Assembly: GCA_030144725.1 (NCBI GenBank)
Contig: JASKMD010000030.1
Span: 2,600,045-2,664,044, forward strand
Source: Haematococcus lacustris
Taxonomy: Eukaryota > Chlorophyta > Chlorophyceae > Chlamydomonadales > Haematococcaceae
Length of the DNA stretch: 64,000 nucleotides
Direction: 5' to 3'
In this document: in pieces, positions 55,001 to 63,963 of the stretch
Numbering within the stretch: the first letter of the stretch is position 1
How the letters are laid out: every line of letters starts with the position of its first letter
The notes under the pieces: model-generated
Seen by the model: the letters and a program-made list of their open reading frames with translations, nothing else
Database searches by the model: none
Told to the model about the DNA's origin: nothing
Translations under genes and position numbers: made by a program

Positions 55001-56329
55001 TTCAGGGGAGTTACTCATCACCAGGATGTCATCAATATAGACCAGCACCGACTTGTTGATCAGGGGCTTAAACACCGTGTTCATAACCCGTTGGAAGGTA
55101 GCAGGAGCATTTGTCAGCCCAAAACATAACACTTTAAACTGGAACTGGCCCACAGGCGTCAAGAATGCCGTCTTAGGCACGTCCTCCTCTGTGATCCTAA
55201 TTTGATGGTAGCCTGCCTGCAGATCCAGGCTGCTGAAGACCTTCTTGCCAGCCAGCTTGTCAAACAGCTCATCAATCCTTGGTAGGGGGTATCTGTCTCT
55301 CACTGTCAGTTTGTTTAAGGCACGATAGTCAATGCACATTCTCAGGCTGCCATCCTTCTTTTGTACAAACAGGATGGGTGCCCCATATGGACTGCTACTG
55401 GGCTCAATCAATCCTTTAGCCAGCAGCTCAGCAACTTGCTTCCTCACTTCAGCGTCCTCCCTAGGACTCAGCTTGTACATGCGGCGATAGGGTGGCACCG
55501 CCCCTGGCTCCAGCCTGATGGTGTGCCCCACCTTCCTGTCAGGTGGTAGCCCCTCAGGCATGCTCTCAAACACATCAGCAAACTCTGCCAGCAGCCCCTC
55601 CAACTGTGCTGCTGGTACCAGCCAGGGATTCGCTTCAGCACTCCTGGCTCCTTCTGAGCCCACCACTGCAGCTGCTAAGCTGCCTGTGTGCCAGCCATTG
55701 TCATCACTAGGCTGCACGAGCATTAGCCAGCTGCTGCAGCCTTGTCGCAACAGCCTCGCAGTCTGCCCTGCGCTCAGCACTCCTGCAGCCTCTTTGCATC
55801 GTTGTTTCTCCATTTCTGCCACAGCTGCAAAACCCGGCAGATGCTTGGGCCGCAGCGCAAACAAGTTCTCCGGTTTCCCCGAATTTGTAGCCTGCAAGGT
55901 GCAGACTCCGTGCTTTGGCTTTAACACCGCGTCATAGTAGGACAGCCAGTCTGCCCCCAGAATCAAATCCACACCAGCCAGCATGCCTGGCATGATTTTG
56001 GCGAAGCACCCCACTTTGCTCTTCTGTATCTCCAATGGTCCCACAAACTGCTCACGAATGTGCACTGTGTCGTTGTTTGCAGTCAGCAAGTTTAATGGTC
56101 TCTCCAAGATGTGCCTTGTCAGCATTGGGTTCTTCTGCTTATCCAACCACTCTTTGCTCAAGATGCTATGAGTAGCACCTGTGTCCATCATTACCCTGCA
56201 CGGCTTTCCTCCATATCTTCCACAGAACAGAAAAGGTAACTGCAGCTCTGCTCCTGCTGCAGCCACGGTAGGTGCATCCATGGTGTCAATGAGCATCTTA
56301 CACATTGAGCCCTCATTGAACAGAACCAT
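52049..56329 (-). CDS. pol: Pol polyprotein of chromodomain Ty3/gypsy element
   Basis: 1426 codons from the first in-frame Met; the frame is also open upstream to a UAG at 56378-56380. Domains in order: aspartic protease (MMDTGATHS near residue 50); reverse transcriptase about 290-470 (GSLRMCIDYRALNK, FSSLDLQAGYHQI, VYIDDIL near 431); RNase H from about 580 (VCTDASLLGTGG); integrase about 960-1230 with a zinc-binding HHCC region (AGHLGVSKTL...NCHSCQ), LIVKLPASG...FVDRLTK and VISDRGPQF; a GPF motif (YVGPFEVQYMVG); and a C-terminal chromodomain about 1355-1410 (LEFLVKWQGYGDEHNTWEP). Between RNase H and integrase (about 765-905) lies an unusual repeat region of ARLHARPGAQPGGEEDL and ARLLPNASPGA units. 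All catalytic motifs look intact. The chromodomain would steer integration to histone-marked chromatin. Confidence 0.92.
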   Translation of the reverse strand: MVLFNEGSMCKMLIDTMDAPTVAAAGAELQLPFLFCGRYGGKPCRVMMDTGATHSILSKEWLDKQKNPMLTRHILERPLNLLTANNDTVHIREQFVGPLEIQKSKVGCFAKIMPGMLAGVDLILGADWLSYYDAVLKPKHGVCTLQATNSGKPENLFALRPKHLPGFAAVAEMEKQRCKEAAGVLSAGQTARLLRQGCSSWLMLVQPSDDNGWHTGSLAAAVVGSEGARSAEANPWLVPAAQLEGLLAEFADVFESMPEGLPPDRKVGHTIRLEPGAVPPYRRMYKLSPREDAEVRKQVAELLAKGLIEPSSSPYGAPILFVQKKDGSLRMCIDYRALNKLTVRDRYPLPRIDELFDKLAGKKVFSSLDLQAGYHQIRITEEDVPKTAFLTPVGQFQFKVLCFGLTNAPATFQRVMNTVFKPLINKSVLVYIDDILVMSNSPEEHLVHLREVLQLMREHKLYAKMSKCEFNQPKLVFLGHIVGGDGIAVDPAKVQVVKDWPAPRSVKDLQAFLGLANYFRRFIPNFSAIAAPLTNLTSKEAAAKYNWAVFAGAELAAFNALKEALCSAPVLALPDFTKAFVVCTDASLLGTGGVLMQEGRPIAYTSKKLSPAETRYTTGEQELLAIVRAVREWRCYLDGAVDVTIETDHNPLIYLQTQTTLSRRQTRWMEELSRYKYEIKYKPGVHNVADPISRNPALAHQDTPAGCDNISVAVAVLSPWADGLITVMTTRSQAARLHENAEMERVIAREAAYREGKLAPRDLSSARLQPPARPGAHSGRDNDHRSGYKVLHADLVEARLHARPGAQPGGEEDLVSARLLPNASPGAPKRTTQHADLAEARLHARPRAQPGGEEDLASARLLPNASPGARSSQADHPHEDLASARLLPPARPGAQPGGGEALQRTTPQPTTSKQGEGKPGSDPLTLLQAIRSAYVDDERFNNEAYTSQLHRLEGLWLTENGKVVVPNSKPLRQRVMRTMHDNQAAGHLGVSKTLDQVTRWFDWAGVSEDVRHYVRNCHSCQVNKASSLKPAGKLQPLPIPLRAWDSVSMDLIVKLPASGPQKYDSILVFVDRLTKMVHLVKTWESITAPQYAKLFIEHVFRLHGMPRDVISDRGPQFKNHFWAEVAKLLRVQVNLSSAYHPQTDGQTERMNRVVEEMLRHYIRPDQRDWADHLPLVEFAINNARQESTRFTPFYLNYGYHPRRAELLDLPQKVPRAHDFVLNIRRAVEQARLCLEKAQKRQKVYADGKRRHATFAPGDMVLLSTQNMRGHSAQPGVRKLKPRYVGPFEVQYMVGEAAVKLELPQQWSRFHNVFHVSLVKPYRSDGSSAVPGVSSPPPEQWLDGEPVYTVERVLDHRLVNTGKRKGKDKKSEPKKPRLEFLVKWQGYGDEHNTWEPRSQLTGCQELLRQYAEECNLGADMEEADDQT

Positions 56330-56377
56330 TGACTCACATCCTGGCGGTTCAGCACCATCTACCAGCCAGGCAAAGCC

Positions 56378-56731
56378 CTATTTGTTGTTGGCACAGTCCC
56401 CTGTCCTGTGCCCCCAGCCCTTGCATGCCTCGCACTTGGGCCCCTCAATGAAGGCTGGCCTGGCCCTTGGCTGGTGACCATGGCTCCATCCACCACCCAG
56501 GCCACTGCCACTGGCGCCACTGCCTCCATAGCCGCTGCCGCTGCCTCCGTGGCCGCTGCCACTGCCTCCATGGCCGCTGCCACTGCCTCCATGGCTGTTG
56601 CCACCAAAGCCACTGCCACTGCCATGGTTAGGCCTCTTTCTGCGCTCCTCTTCCTCACGTGGCCTCTGCCAGCCTCTGCGCAGCTCCTGCACCTCACGCA
56701 GGATGCTCTCCACCTTGCTGTCAATCAGTGC
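56378..56731 (-). CDS. Gag zinc-knuckle segment between two UAG codons
   Basis: In the same frame as both gag and pol: it follows the gag UAG (56732-56734) and ends at a second UAG (56378-56380). It begins ALIDSKVESILREVQEL (a short helix), then a basic stretch and Gly/Ser/His repeats (GGSGSGHGGSGSG), and ends with a CCHC knuckle, CEACKGWGHRTGDC. That knuckle is the nucleic-acid-binding module normally at the Gag C-terminus. It has no obvious start of its own, so expression probably needs readthrough of the first UAG. Confidence 0.7.
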   Translation of the reverse strand, partial: ALIDSKVESILREVQELRRGWQRPREEEERRKRPNHGSGSGFGGNSHGGSGSGHGGSGSGHGGSGSGYGGSGASGSGLGGGWSHGHQPRARPAFIEGPKCEACKGWGHRTGDCANNK

Positions 56732-57889
56732 CTACGAGGGAGGACGGCCAACACTACGGCCTCTCAAAGCACCCCGGCCTCTTCCTCGCCGCACAAACAC
56801 TGCAGCAGTTCCATTCTCTTCATCAGCATCGTCAACACTCTCCGTCACTTGAGCAATGGGAGCAGCAGAGGGCGAGAAACTTGCAGCCAGTTTCGCAGTG
56901 CGCATAGCCACTTCACGACCCCGAGCAAACTGCATCAATGCATCCACTGAGTCCCAACGCTTGCCCTCCTGGGTTCGAGCACAGTCACGCTTCAAGTCAG
57001 GCCTCAGACCACGTAGTACATGCACGTAGTACATGCACAACAGCTTTTCTGGCAGCTTGTGCAGGCGCATGGCAAGCAAGCTGAACTGCAGGTTGTAGGA
57101 CATCAGCTCACTACCCTTCTGCTGGTACTCTCCCTTCACCAGTTTCTCCATCAGGTCTTCCTCAGTATTTTGACCACTGCTACCAGTAGCCTTTCTCAAG
57201 TATGATACCAGCTCATCATCAGTCAGCTCCTTCCCTTGAGCTTTCAGGTTACTCACCAGTTGGATCACAGCGTTCTTGAGGTCACCTTGTGTCGCTGTCA
57301 TCACGCCCACCAGCAATGGTTGCTGTGCAGCACAGCAGTAGGCACGTAGCTCCATTAGCCATGCATCAAAATCTCTGCCGTGCAATGCATCATCAAGTTT
57401 CCATTTCTCAGGTGGCACGACTGTGGTCTTCACAACATGCTGTCCCACAGCGCCAAACAGCTGCTTTGCACTCGCCTCAATGCCACTGGGCCACACCAGA
57501 CCACCACTCGGCCCTTGCCTGGCCTCCTCACGGCCATTGGCCTCATTTTCACCACAAGGGCCTCCACTGCCCACGGGCCTCGCCCGATTTTCATTGCTCT
57601 GCCCCGGACTGCCACCGTCAGGCCTTTGCTCGCCACCTCTTTCCAAACGCTGCAGCTGAGCCTGCAGCTCGGCCACCTGCTTCCGCAGTGCCTCAGTATC
57701 CTGACCGCCGTTTGCCCCGCGCACGGATGTGCCGCCCGGGCCGGATGGATCAGTCATAGTAGTATCTGTGCGACGCAAAACACCAGCATCATTGAGCAGG
57801 CGCGCAACTTCATTTGCATCCTGTGTGTTCGCAAGTCGTTGCAACAAGCTTTGCATATCTGCGGGCTGCGGCGCCTGTGTCGCGGACAT
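56732..57889 (-). CDS. gag: Gag (capsid) of Ty3/gypsy element
   Basis: 385 residues from MSATQAPQPADMQSLLQRLA to GRPPS-UAG. The central part (KLDDALHGRDFDAWLMELRAY through YYVHVLRGLRPDLKRD) matches the retrotransposon Gag capsid pattern, including a YLRKATGSSGQ...EEDLMEKLVKGEYQ helix region. The N-terminus has a leucine-rich helix and a coiled-coil stretch (LRKQVAELQAQLQRLERG). The C-terminus is Arg/Gly-rich (RRGRGRGALRGRSVG). The zinc knuckle expected here is displaced beyond the UAG stop. Confidence 0.85.
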   Translation of the reverse strand: MSATQAPQPADMQSLLQRLANTQDANEVARLLNDAGVLRRTDTTMTDPSGPGGTSVRGANGGQDTEALRKQVAELQAQLQRLERGGEQRPDGGSPGQSNENRARPVGSGGPCGENEANGREEARQGPSGGLVWPSGIEASAKQLFGAVGQHVVKTTVVPPEKWKLDDALHGRDFDAWLMELRAYCCAAQQPLLVGVMTATQGDLKNAVIQLVSNLKAQGKELTDDELVSYLRKATGSSGQNTEEDLMEKLVKGEYQQKGSELMSYNLQFSLLAMRLHKLPEKLLCMYYVHVLRGLRPDLKRDCARTQEGKRWDSVDALMQFARGREVAMRTAKLAASFSPSAAPIAQVTESVDDADEENGTAAVFVRRGRGRGALRGRSVGRPPS

Positions 57890-58125
57890 TCTAGAGACAC
57901 TATGCGACTGCTGCTATAGAGAGCGTGTCACTGCTGCGATGGCTGCTGTGTTGCTCAAACGTTACCGGCCAGTTGTTGGCGAACAGCCTCCATCTCGCGT
58001 TGTTGATCCGGTGAAAATGGGAACTCGAGTAATCCACCGGACTGTCTCCACCAGCCCACGTAGTCTTCTCCTTGTAGCGAATCGCACAATGCCGCACGAC
58101 CTACCCAAGAACCATCCACAGCCAG

Positions 58126-58144
58126 GGTATCGGTCGGAAACCAC
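58126..58144 (-). other. Probable tRNA primer-binding site
   Basis: Immediately inside the 5' LTR, minus strand reads gTGGTTTCCGACCGATACC. TGG one base after the LTR is the usual PBS start, complementary to tRNA CCA. Which tRNA is not identified. Confidence 0.45.
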
Positions 58145-58338
58145 TGTAGCGTGAGGCTACAGCGGTCAATAGTGTTAAGAGGTCGCCTGAGCAGACTAGG
58201 GCGTAGTCAAGGATGTCCAGGATGTCAAGTCTGCCTGGGAGTTGAACCCAGCCTCAGAACACCACCACCAGTTCAGATCTTACACTTGCATGAGGAGATC
58301 TCAGATCCAGATTTGCATGACCGCATGGACATGCTACA
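58145..58338 (-). repeat. 5' LTR
   Basis: 194 bp, identical by eye to the LTR at 51719-51912. It is inserted next to the end of the MITE at 58345. Confidence 0.93.
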
Positions 58339-58344
58339 CCCTGA

Positions 58345-59462
58345 GGGCGCGTTTCCAATGGACGGAGAAAAGAGATAAGAGATCGCCCATGTGCATGAAT
58401 TCAAACGCGTTTCCAATGGACGGAGAAAAGAGATAAGAGATGCATGGACGTCCACTTTCCAGCCGCCGCCTACGCCTTCATTGATCTACACACGAGCTGC
58501 CCAGCAACATGGATAGCAGTAGCAGCAGCGGTTACAGCGGAGGTAGCGGCAGCAGTAGAGCATGACCCGGTTTGTTAAACAAGTTTAACAAGTTAAGCAA
58601 AGGGAGAATGCACACACGCCAATGCACACACGCAGCCTCCCCGCGAACCAAAGCTACACGCAGAGCTACAGTGCTCGGCTGGTGTTTCACTGTAGCTTTG
58701 GGGGTTGGCTGTAGCTCTGGGGGCGATCCTTTCATATGGTATGGGAACAAGGACGCAATTGTCCCGTTAGCTGGGATGGTGGCGTGAAGCATCGCAGGCG
58801 CAAGTGCACAAAGTGCGCCGTGCAAGTCAGTCGTGCAAGTCAGTGCAGTTGTGCAAGTCAGGCTGCGGGGCTTATCAGGCTAACTAGTCAAGCACTCTCC
58901 GCACTAGCGGGACTAGCTAAGTATGCTCCGGGGGGCTACAACTCTCTATGGCACTGCTCCGCGTTGAAATTGCGGTGCTCGTCAAACAGCTGATGCGCCC
59001 TCAGCTGATGCGCCCTCTGCAACAATACGGACGAGGACCATCTCCTGGGCATATGTCCTCTTCATCAGCTCCTGCGGCTTAGGTGGCGACGCAGAAGCGG
59101 CAACGGGACATTGGACATCACAGCGATGCCCTGGAGAAACATGCTGTCGCCCAGCCTAACCCAGCTCTCGCTGCGGCTCCGGTGCAAAAGGTCACATCTC
59201 TCGGTCACATCTCTTTTTCTCCTGGGGGGGTCGGCCTGGAGGACGCTCGCGGAGACAAAGAGATCAAATGGAGCTCACTCTAGGAGAGTTATTCGTCTCT
59301 ATCTCCGCGCATTGGAAACGGGAGAGAAGAGATCCGGACCGTTTGCGGCAGTTAGAGGGACATGGGCTGGCGGCTGATCTCTTTCTCTCTTCTCTTTCTC
59401 TCTTTCTCTTCTCTTTCTCTCCGATCTCTTTTCTCTTTTCTCCGTGCATTGGAAACGCGCCC
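58345..59462. mobile_element. MITE-like element with GGGCGCGTTTCCAATG termini
   Basis: Left end GGGCGCGTTTCCAATGGACG and inverted right end (cgtgcattggaaacgcgccc) extend about 35-40 bp into GGAGAAAAGAGA. TGA flanks both ends (58342-58344, 59463-59465), a 3-bp target duplication. A second internal copy of the left terminus occurs at about 58407-58441, and another inverted one near 59300. The interior (58600-58960) matches the element at 3523-4353. No transposase is seen. Confidence 0.65.
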
Positions 59463-59465
59463 TGA

Positions 59466-60103
59466 GCCTAGTTTCGTCGCCTCAGAGCCAGCGCATGTGG
59501 GTTATTATGTTGGACATGAGGCCGGGCTCCTCGCACATCGCGCACTATCCATCGCGTTAAACAGGTACTCATTGTTACTGGGACAACGTACATCAAGTCT
59601 GCAGGCTCGGTAGGGTCGGATACCCGGCAACATGCCCGACCAGCTCAGCGTGTGGCTCAGCGCGGCCTCGTTCCGACGCTTCAATCCGCGTGTAAATCCG
59701 TGCAGAAATAAGTCCGGAAAAGCCGTTGTCCCGTATCGTTAGGGGGGTTGGTGGTTCAATGGGAGGGGTAGCCTAATGTGAGCTATTACTAGAACTAATA
59801 TTAGATTAGGGGGGGAACCGCCCTAACAGGGACACACACCGGTCTCTCACTGCAGTGGAGTAATGCAGAGGCTATATAGGGACATAGGGATACATAGGGA
59901 TACTGGGAAATATGGTTGCCACTGGTGATTGCTTACTTGGTTGCCCCCAAGCAGCTCCGAGGTGCTCTGTGCATTCTGGCGTCACGTTCCAGCAGAACAG
60001 CGAAGCAACCTCCTTTTTTGCGTAGTGTTGTGTTATGTGAGTGAACTTTACCCCAACACCTGACAAGTAGCGGAGCTGTGTGACTGCAGTTACATCAGTG
60101 TCT
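59466..60103. other. No gene recognised; upstream of HIRAN gene
   Basis: Short frames only. 'catagggatacatagggatac' is a small direct repeat near 59880-59905. Confidence 0.35.
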
Positions 60104-61418
60104 ATGCTTCGTAGATTCGCCGGGGCTTACCAAGCACGGCGTTTCGCGCCAAGGGCCAGGGGCTTTGTCACGCTCGCTTACTTAGTGAGCAGCGGATGCA
60201 ACAATAGCAGTGCTATGGGCTTTACTCCATTACACCCTAGACCCTGCTGCACCCCAGACCCCAGACCTCAGGGTTTGTCTTCACGTGCAGTCACAGCAGG
60301 AGCTTGCTTTCGACCGTCGGTCCCAGGAGCGGCTCACAGGCATTCTCAGCTGCCGCATTGCTGGCATCAGTTTTGAAGGACGGCAGGTGGTGCTGACTGT
60401 ACATGCGATGTCAAACACATCTCTAACCCGTGCTGCATCTTTTGTCATTGGCGGTGGTGCAGGCCACAGCCGCTGGCTTACGTGTGGGTCAGCCCATACT
60501 GATACTGCGTGAACCCAGCAACCCTCATGACCCTGATGCCGTGTCCATCAGCACACTATCGGGCCAGCCTCTGGGCTACATCCCGCGGGACGGTACCAGT
60601 GAACTGCAAAACACTGGTCTCAGTTTTGGCACGGTGTCCTCATTTGGCCAGACCAAGTCTGGGCATTGGGGTGCGGCAGTTTATTGCTACCCACACCTAC
60701 TAGGCTTGGGTTGCGACCCTCTACCTACAAACATGAGGCCCGCTGCCACTGCCGAGCTGCTGCAGCGCTGCGCAGTGGGCAGCCCTGAAAGCTGCGCAGC
60801 CCTGGATGGTGCACAGCAATGTTGTGAAGTCAGTGGCACCCCTGCTCAGCGGCTGTCCACTAGTGGGGGTTTGGTGGCTGTGCCTGTGTGGCAATGGGAC
60901 ACAGTGCAACAGCAGGTTCGACTGCTGCGCTTGGCTGCAATGGCAGCTCCGTTGGCATCAGCCAAGGCGCTGCTGGCAAAGACCATGGCAGCAGTGGAGT
61001 TGGATGAGCAAGGGCAAGTTGTGACAATGCCAGAGCCAATACTATGCCCGGTACGCATCTCACATAGTGCCAAGTGCACTAGGCACCTGTGCTGCAACCC
61101 CAGCCCCCACTAGTGCACTCATGCATCCATGCACATGTTAGTTCACCAAGCCGGTGGCTATAACCAACACAGCTGGGTTAATCACTGTAGAAGTCACACC
61201 AGGTTGTTGTATGTCAGCAGCAACATCAAAATTGTTCTCATCACACAGAACGGCCGTGCAGTGCACAGCATCCTGTGTGCTGCATGTCGACTGCAGGAGA
61301 TGCGCCTGGTGTGTGACATCAACAATTGGACGCTGCCCGACCTGCAGCAGCACCTTTCCTGGGCAGCTCGTTTGAGCCACACTATGACGCAGCAGCAGTG
61401 GCAGGTCAAGTTGTGAGT
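60104..61418 (+). CDS. HIRAN-domain protein
   Basis: Exons 60104-60184 (MLRRFAGAYQARRFAPRARG, Arg/Ala-rich, organelle-targeting-like), 60291-60386, 60463-61050 and 61142-61202 join in phase. Exons 2-3 form a HIRAN domain: TGILSCRIAGISFEGRQ, then GLRVGQPILILREPSNPHDP, DAVSISTLSGQPLGYIPRDG. HIRAN domains bind 3' single-stranded DNA ends in HLTF-type helicases and also occur alone. After it comes a helical Ala-rich region without a recognised domain; no helicase or RING domain follows, so this is a stand-alone HIRAN protein. The C-terminus is unresolved. A final exon ending LSHTMTQQQWQVKL-TGA (61318-61418) is plausible, but the phase of exon 61142-61202 does not fit it with the splice sites I can see. 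Fanzor element H lies 130 bp downstream. Confidence 0.65.
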
Positions 61419-61632
61419 GCTGGAGCAGGTTCACTGGCGTGGCTACCTGGGCAACTTGGGCTTAGCCCTGGCACTGGCTGATCCGTGCAATGCATTGCAC
61501 GGTGAGGAGACGCGCGGCCTGATTGAACACGAAGGACCCCCACATTGTGTATTTTCACACATCCGTGTATTTTTCACGGAAAACCCCAAATTGCTAGAAA
61601 ATGCCCCCGCCCGTCGCACTGCGCATCGCGTG

Positions 61633-63204
61633 ATGGCTAGGAAGAAGCGGAAGGGTAGCAACAAGAAACAGAAAGGTTCGTGTCCCCAGCCGTGACGTGC
61701 GCCCTAGACGTGAGTTACGCGCTGTGAGATAACCCGTCGCTCCTGTTGGTTCCATTGCAGTGTCTCGTTCCGCCCAAGGCAAGCAACGCCAGGAGCGACG
61801 GGATGGCTGGGCAACGAGCAGGCGTCAGGTCCGTGTGTCCCCGCCTTATGTGTCCCCGCACTGTGTGTGTTGACCCTGCCTTGTGTCTTGGCCTGTCAAA
61901 ACGGCAACTTTGCTTGGCTGCAGGTCAAGAAGACGCGGCGCAAGCTGCGGGAGCACCTCCGGCTGCGGGCTGAAACCCACTCCCAGCTCCGCGTGATAGC
62001 GTCGCTGTTTGTGCTGCGGATTTTCTTGACATGCCTGGTTGGCTACCCCTCCCCGGGGTACCTCAGCGCCCCTGAAACTCCAGCCGTGCAGCCCCCCCAA
62101 CCCCCTGATGCCCCCCCCCTACCCGCCCTACCCCCACGTGCCCCTGCCCAGCCTGCCCCAGCTCAGCCTGCCCCTGCCCAGCCTGCCAGCATGGAGTGTG
62201 ACACTGACTCTGACTCCGAGTCAGACTGTGACTCTGAGCCAGAGCCACAGTCTGACTCGGAGTCAGAGTCAGAACCCGAGCCAGGGAGGGAGGGAGGGTT
62301 AAGAGCTGGGAGGTGGTGGATTGGTAGGAAGCATGGGCATGACATGAAAAGGTAGTTGACTGTGCCATGCCTAACCTGGTGTCATCATGTCAGCCACCAT
62401 GTGTTTGCCTTGTGTGCATGGCTGCAGTTGGAGGAGGGCATGGCGCAGTTGTCCATGGAGCGTCATGGGCATGCCAAGCAGCTGGTGGTGTTCTTTGGTG
62501 CAGCTACCATTGGCACTGGGGGTGGGTGGGGTGCTGATGCGGTGTTGCGTGCCTGCCGCAAGGTGGTGTGCAGGCCCAGGGGCACAGACCAGCGGCGGGG
62601 CAGGGTGGTGCTAGTGGATGAGCACCGCACCAGCCGGGTCAGCTCAGCGGTGAATGGCAAGCAGCCCTGTGAGGAGGAGCTGGACAAACTCAGTGCCACC
62701 AGGCCTGCAGGCTGGAAGCCCCCAGCAGGGCAGGTGGAACCCCGCCTGGTGCGCCCGGCCTGGAGCCAGCAGCGTGACCAGCCAGTGCGGGGCATGATGT
62801 GGTGCCCAGTAGTGGCCCCCCGCAAGCCCCCACAGGCCCCACGCAGCAGCCAGGCAGCCACACAGCCAGCAGCCTCAGAGCCAGGGCCCAGCACTCCCCC
62901 TCCAGCCAAGCGCAGCAAGCCGGCAGCTGAGCCCACCAAGGGCAAGGGCAAGGGCAAGGCTGCCAAGGCCAAGGCCAAGCCAGCACCACAGCCAGGCAGG
63001 TGGCTGGACAGGGACTGCAATGCAGCGCTGAACATGCAGCGCATTGGGGAGAGCAGGTGGCGGCCGCTGGAGCTGTGCTACTGGCCAGAGCAGGGAGCGC
63101 TGCCAGCCAAGGGCAAGGAGTACCCTGGCCTGGGCTACAAGCGGGTGCGAGACAAGCCCCCCAAGGCCCAGGAGCAGCAGCAGCAGCCCGCTATGGCACA
63201 GTAG
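61633..63204 (+). pseudogene. Fanzor-like protein without RuvC-I (copy H)
   Basis: Exons 61633-61675 (MARKKRKGSNKKQK), 61761-61828 (KQRQERR), 61924 onward (VKKTRRKLREHLRLRAE...LFVLRIFLTCLVGY, Pro/Ala repeat, SDSESE acidic stretch) and 62428-63204. The third exon breaks in the acidic linker (after SESESEPEP), runs into former intron sequence and stops at 62355. The last exon keeps RuvC-II VDEHRTSRVSS and RuvC-III WLDRDCNAALNM and ends MAQ-TAG. The first catalytic Asp is absent, so it is not an active nuclease. It supplies the exon 3 start that copy A lacks, and it has lost the TATA motif that A keeps. Confidence 0.7.
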
Positions 63205-63434
63205 TCTGTGCCCCCCCATTTGAAGCTGTCCTCAGCTTGCAATTAGTGCATGTTTTGTCATGCCAACTCTACATCATAGCCCTAACGGGTCAGGCAATAG
63301 TGTAGGTGGTAGGCTAAACACTCCACACAGCCACACCGTTTGAGTCGGATCTAGTTAGTGGCTGCTAGTGGCTGATAGTGGCTGCTAGTAGGTACTTCTG
63401 ATCCGGCTCAAATGGTGGCCCTAGTGAGGGACAA
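63205..63434 (+). ncRNA. Candidate omega-RNA scaffold / right end of element H
   Basis: Near-identical to 10393-10621, with the same hairpins and the same terminal CCCT-AGTG-AGGG-ACAA. The flanking sequence (GGTTGTTCTACC...) differs from that of A and C, which fixes the boundary at 63434. Confidence 0.5.
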
Positions 63435-63710
63435 GGTTGTTCTACCTCACACGCCACATCAGGAGGCAGAAGTTGCATAGTACCTGCGGGGCCTTGATGC
63501 CCGTAACCAGCCATAGGGCCTAGTAGCCAAGCAGGCTGTGAGCCTTTGAAGGCATCAAGCTGCCAGTTTGCCCAGCGGTTTGGTAAGAAATTAGCCACCG
63601 GTGTGGGTTTGTAGGCATCAAAGGTGGTCTGAAGTTACAGTTAGGTTGTAGCTGAGTGAGATTACCCGCAGTCAAACAAGTTGTTCCATGTTGGATTATG
63701 TAGTTGTGCT
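63435..63710 (+). repeat. Remnant 3' end of Fanzor subfamily 2
   Basis: Carries 'ccatagggcctagtag', 'ggcatcaagctgccag', 'tagctgagtgagattaccc' and 'gttgttccatgttg' in the order found after the stop of copy G. Element H therefore sits beside, or is inserted into, an older subfamily-2 copy. Confidence 0.55.
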
Positions 63711-63790
63711 TGTACTGGTGCTTGCTTAGTGTGGACTTGCGAAAGTGGGCACAAAAGCTCTTGATTGACGAGATGCTGGGTTTTGTTACT

Positions 63791-63840
63791 AGGGTATGAA
63801 CCCTTGCACTTTCGGAGCGACCACTTTACCTAGTGAGCCT
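63791..63840 (-). other. tRNA-like A/B-box pair (possible SINE or tRNA remnant)
   Basis: Minus strand reads TAGGTAAAGTGG, 18 bases, then GGTTCATACCC, close to the pol III A-box and B-box consensus. The spacing is too short for a full tRNA and no acceptor stem pairs, so at most it is a remnant. Confidence 0.25.
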
Positions 63841-63963
63841 GTTGCAGCCAGGTTAGTTGTTGTTGTCGATGTTTCTGTCGACTCTTGGTTGCAATTGTCA
63901 TTCCTGCATGCGTGAACCCTGGGTGCCCATGGACTTGCACACTAAGGAAGGAGGCGTACCAGA

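Larger units (their letters stand above)
51719..58338 (-). mobile_element. Complete Ty3/gypsy chromovirus retrotransposon
   Basis: 6.62 kb, coding on the minus strand. The two 194-bp LTRs look identical, and a CCCTG duplication flanks the element (51714-51718 and 58339-58343). Domain order is gag, zinc knuckle, protease, reverse transcriptase, RNase H, integrase, GPY/F-like motif and chromodomain, which defines a chromovirus. Identical LTRs plus open reading through all domains point to a very recent insertion. Confidence 0.93.
61551..63434 (+). mobile_element. Fanzor-like element H (RuvC-I deleted)
   Basis: The left end ATTTTCACACATCCGTG at 61551 and right end GTGAGGGACAA at 63434 match element A. 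It is 1.88 kb against 3.44 kb for A because an internal segment, from the acidic linker to the intron before RuvC-II, is missing. The remaining intron sequence equals that of element B rather than A. Confidence 0.68.
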
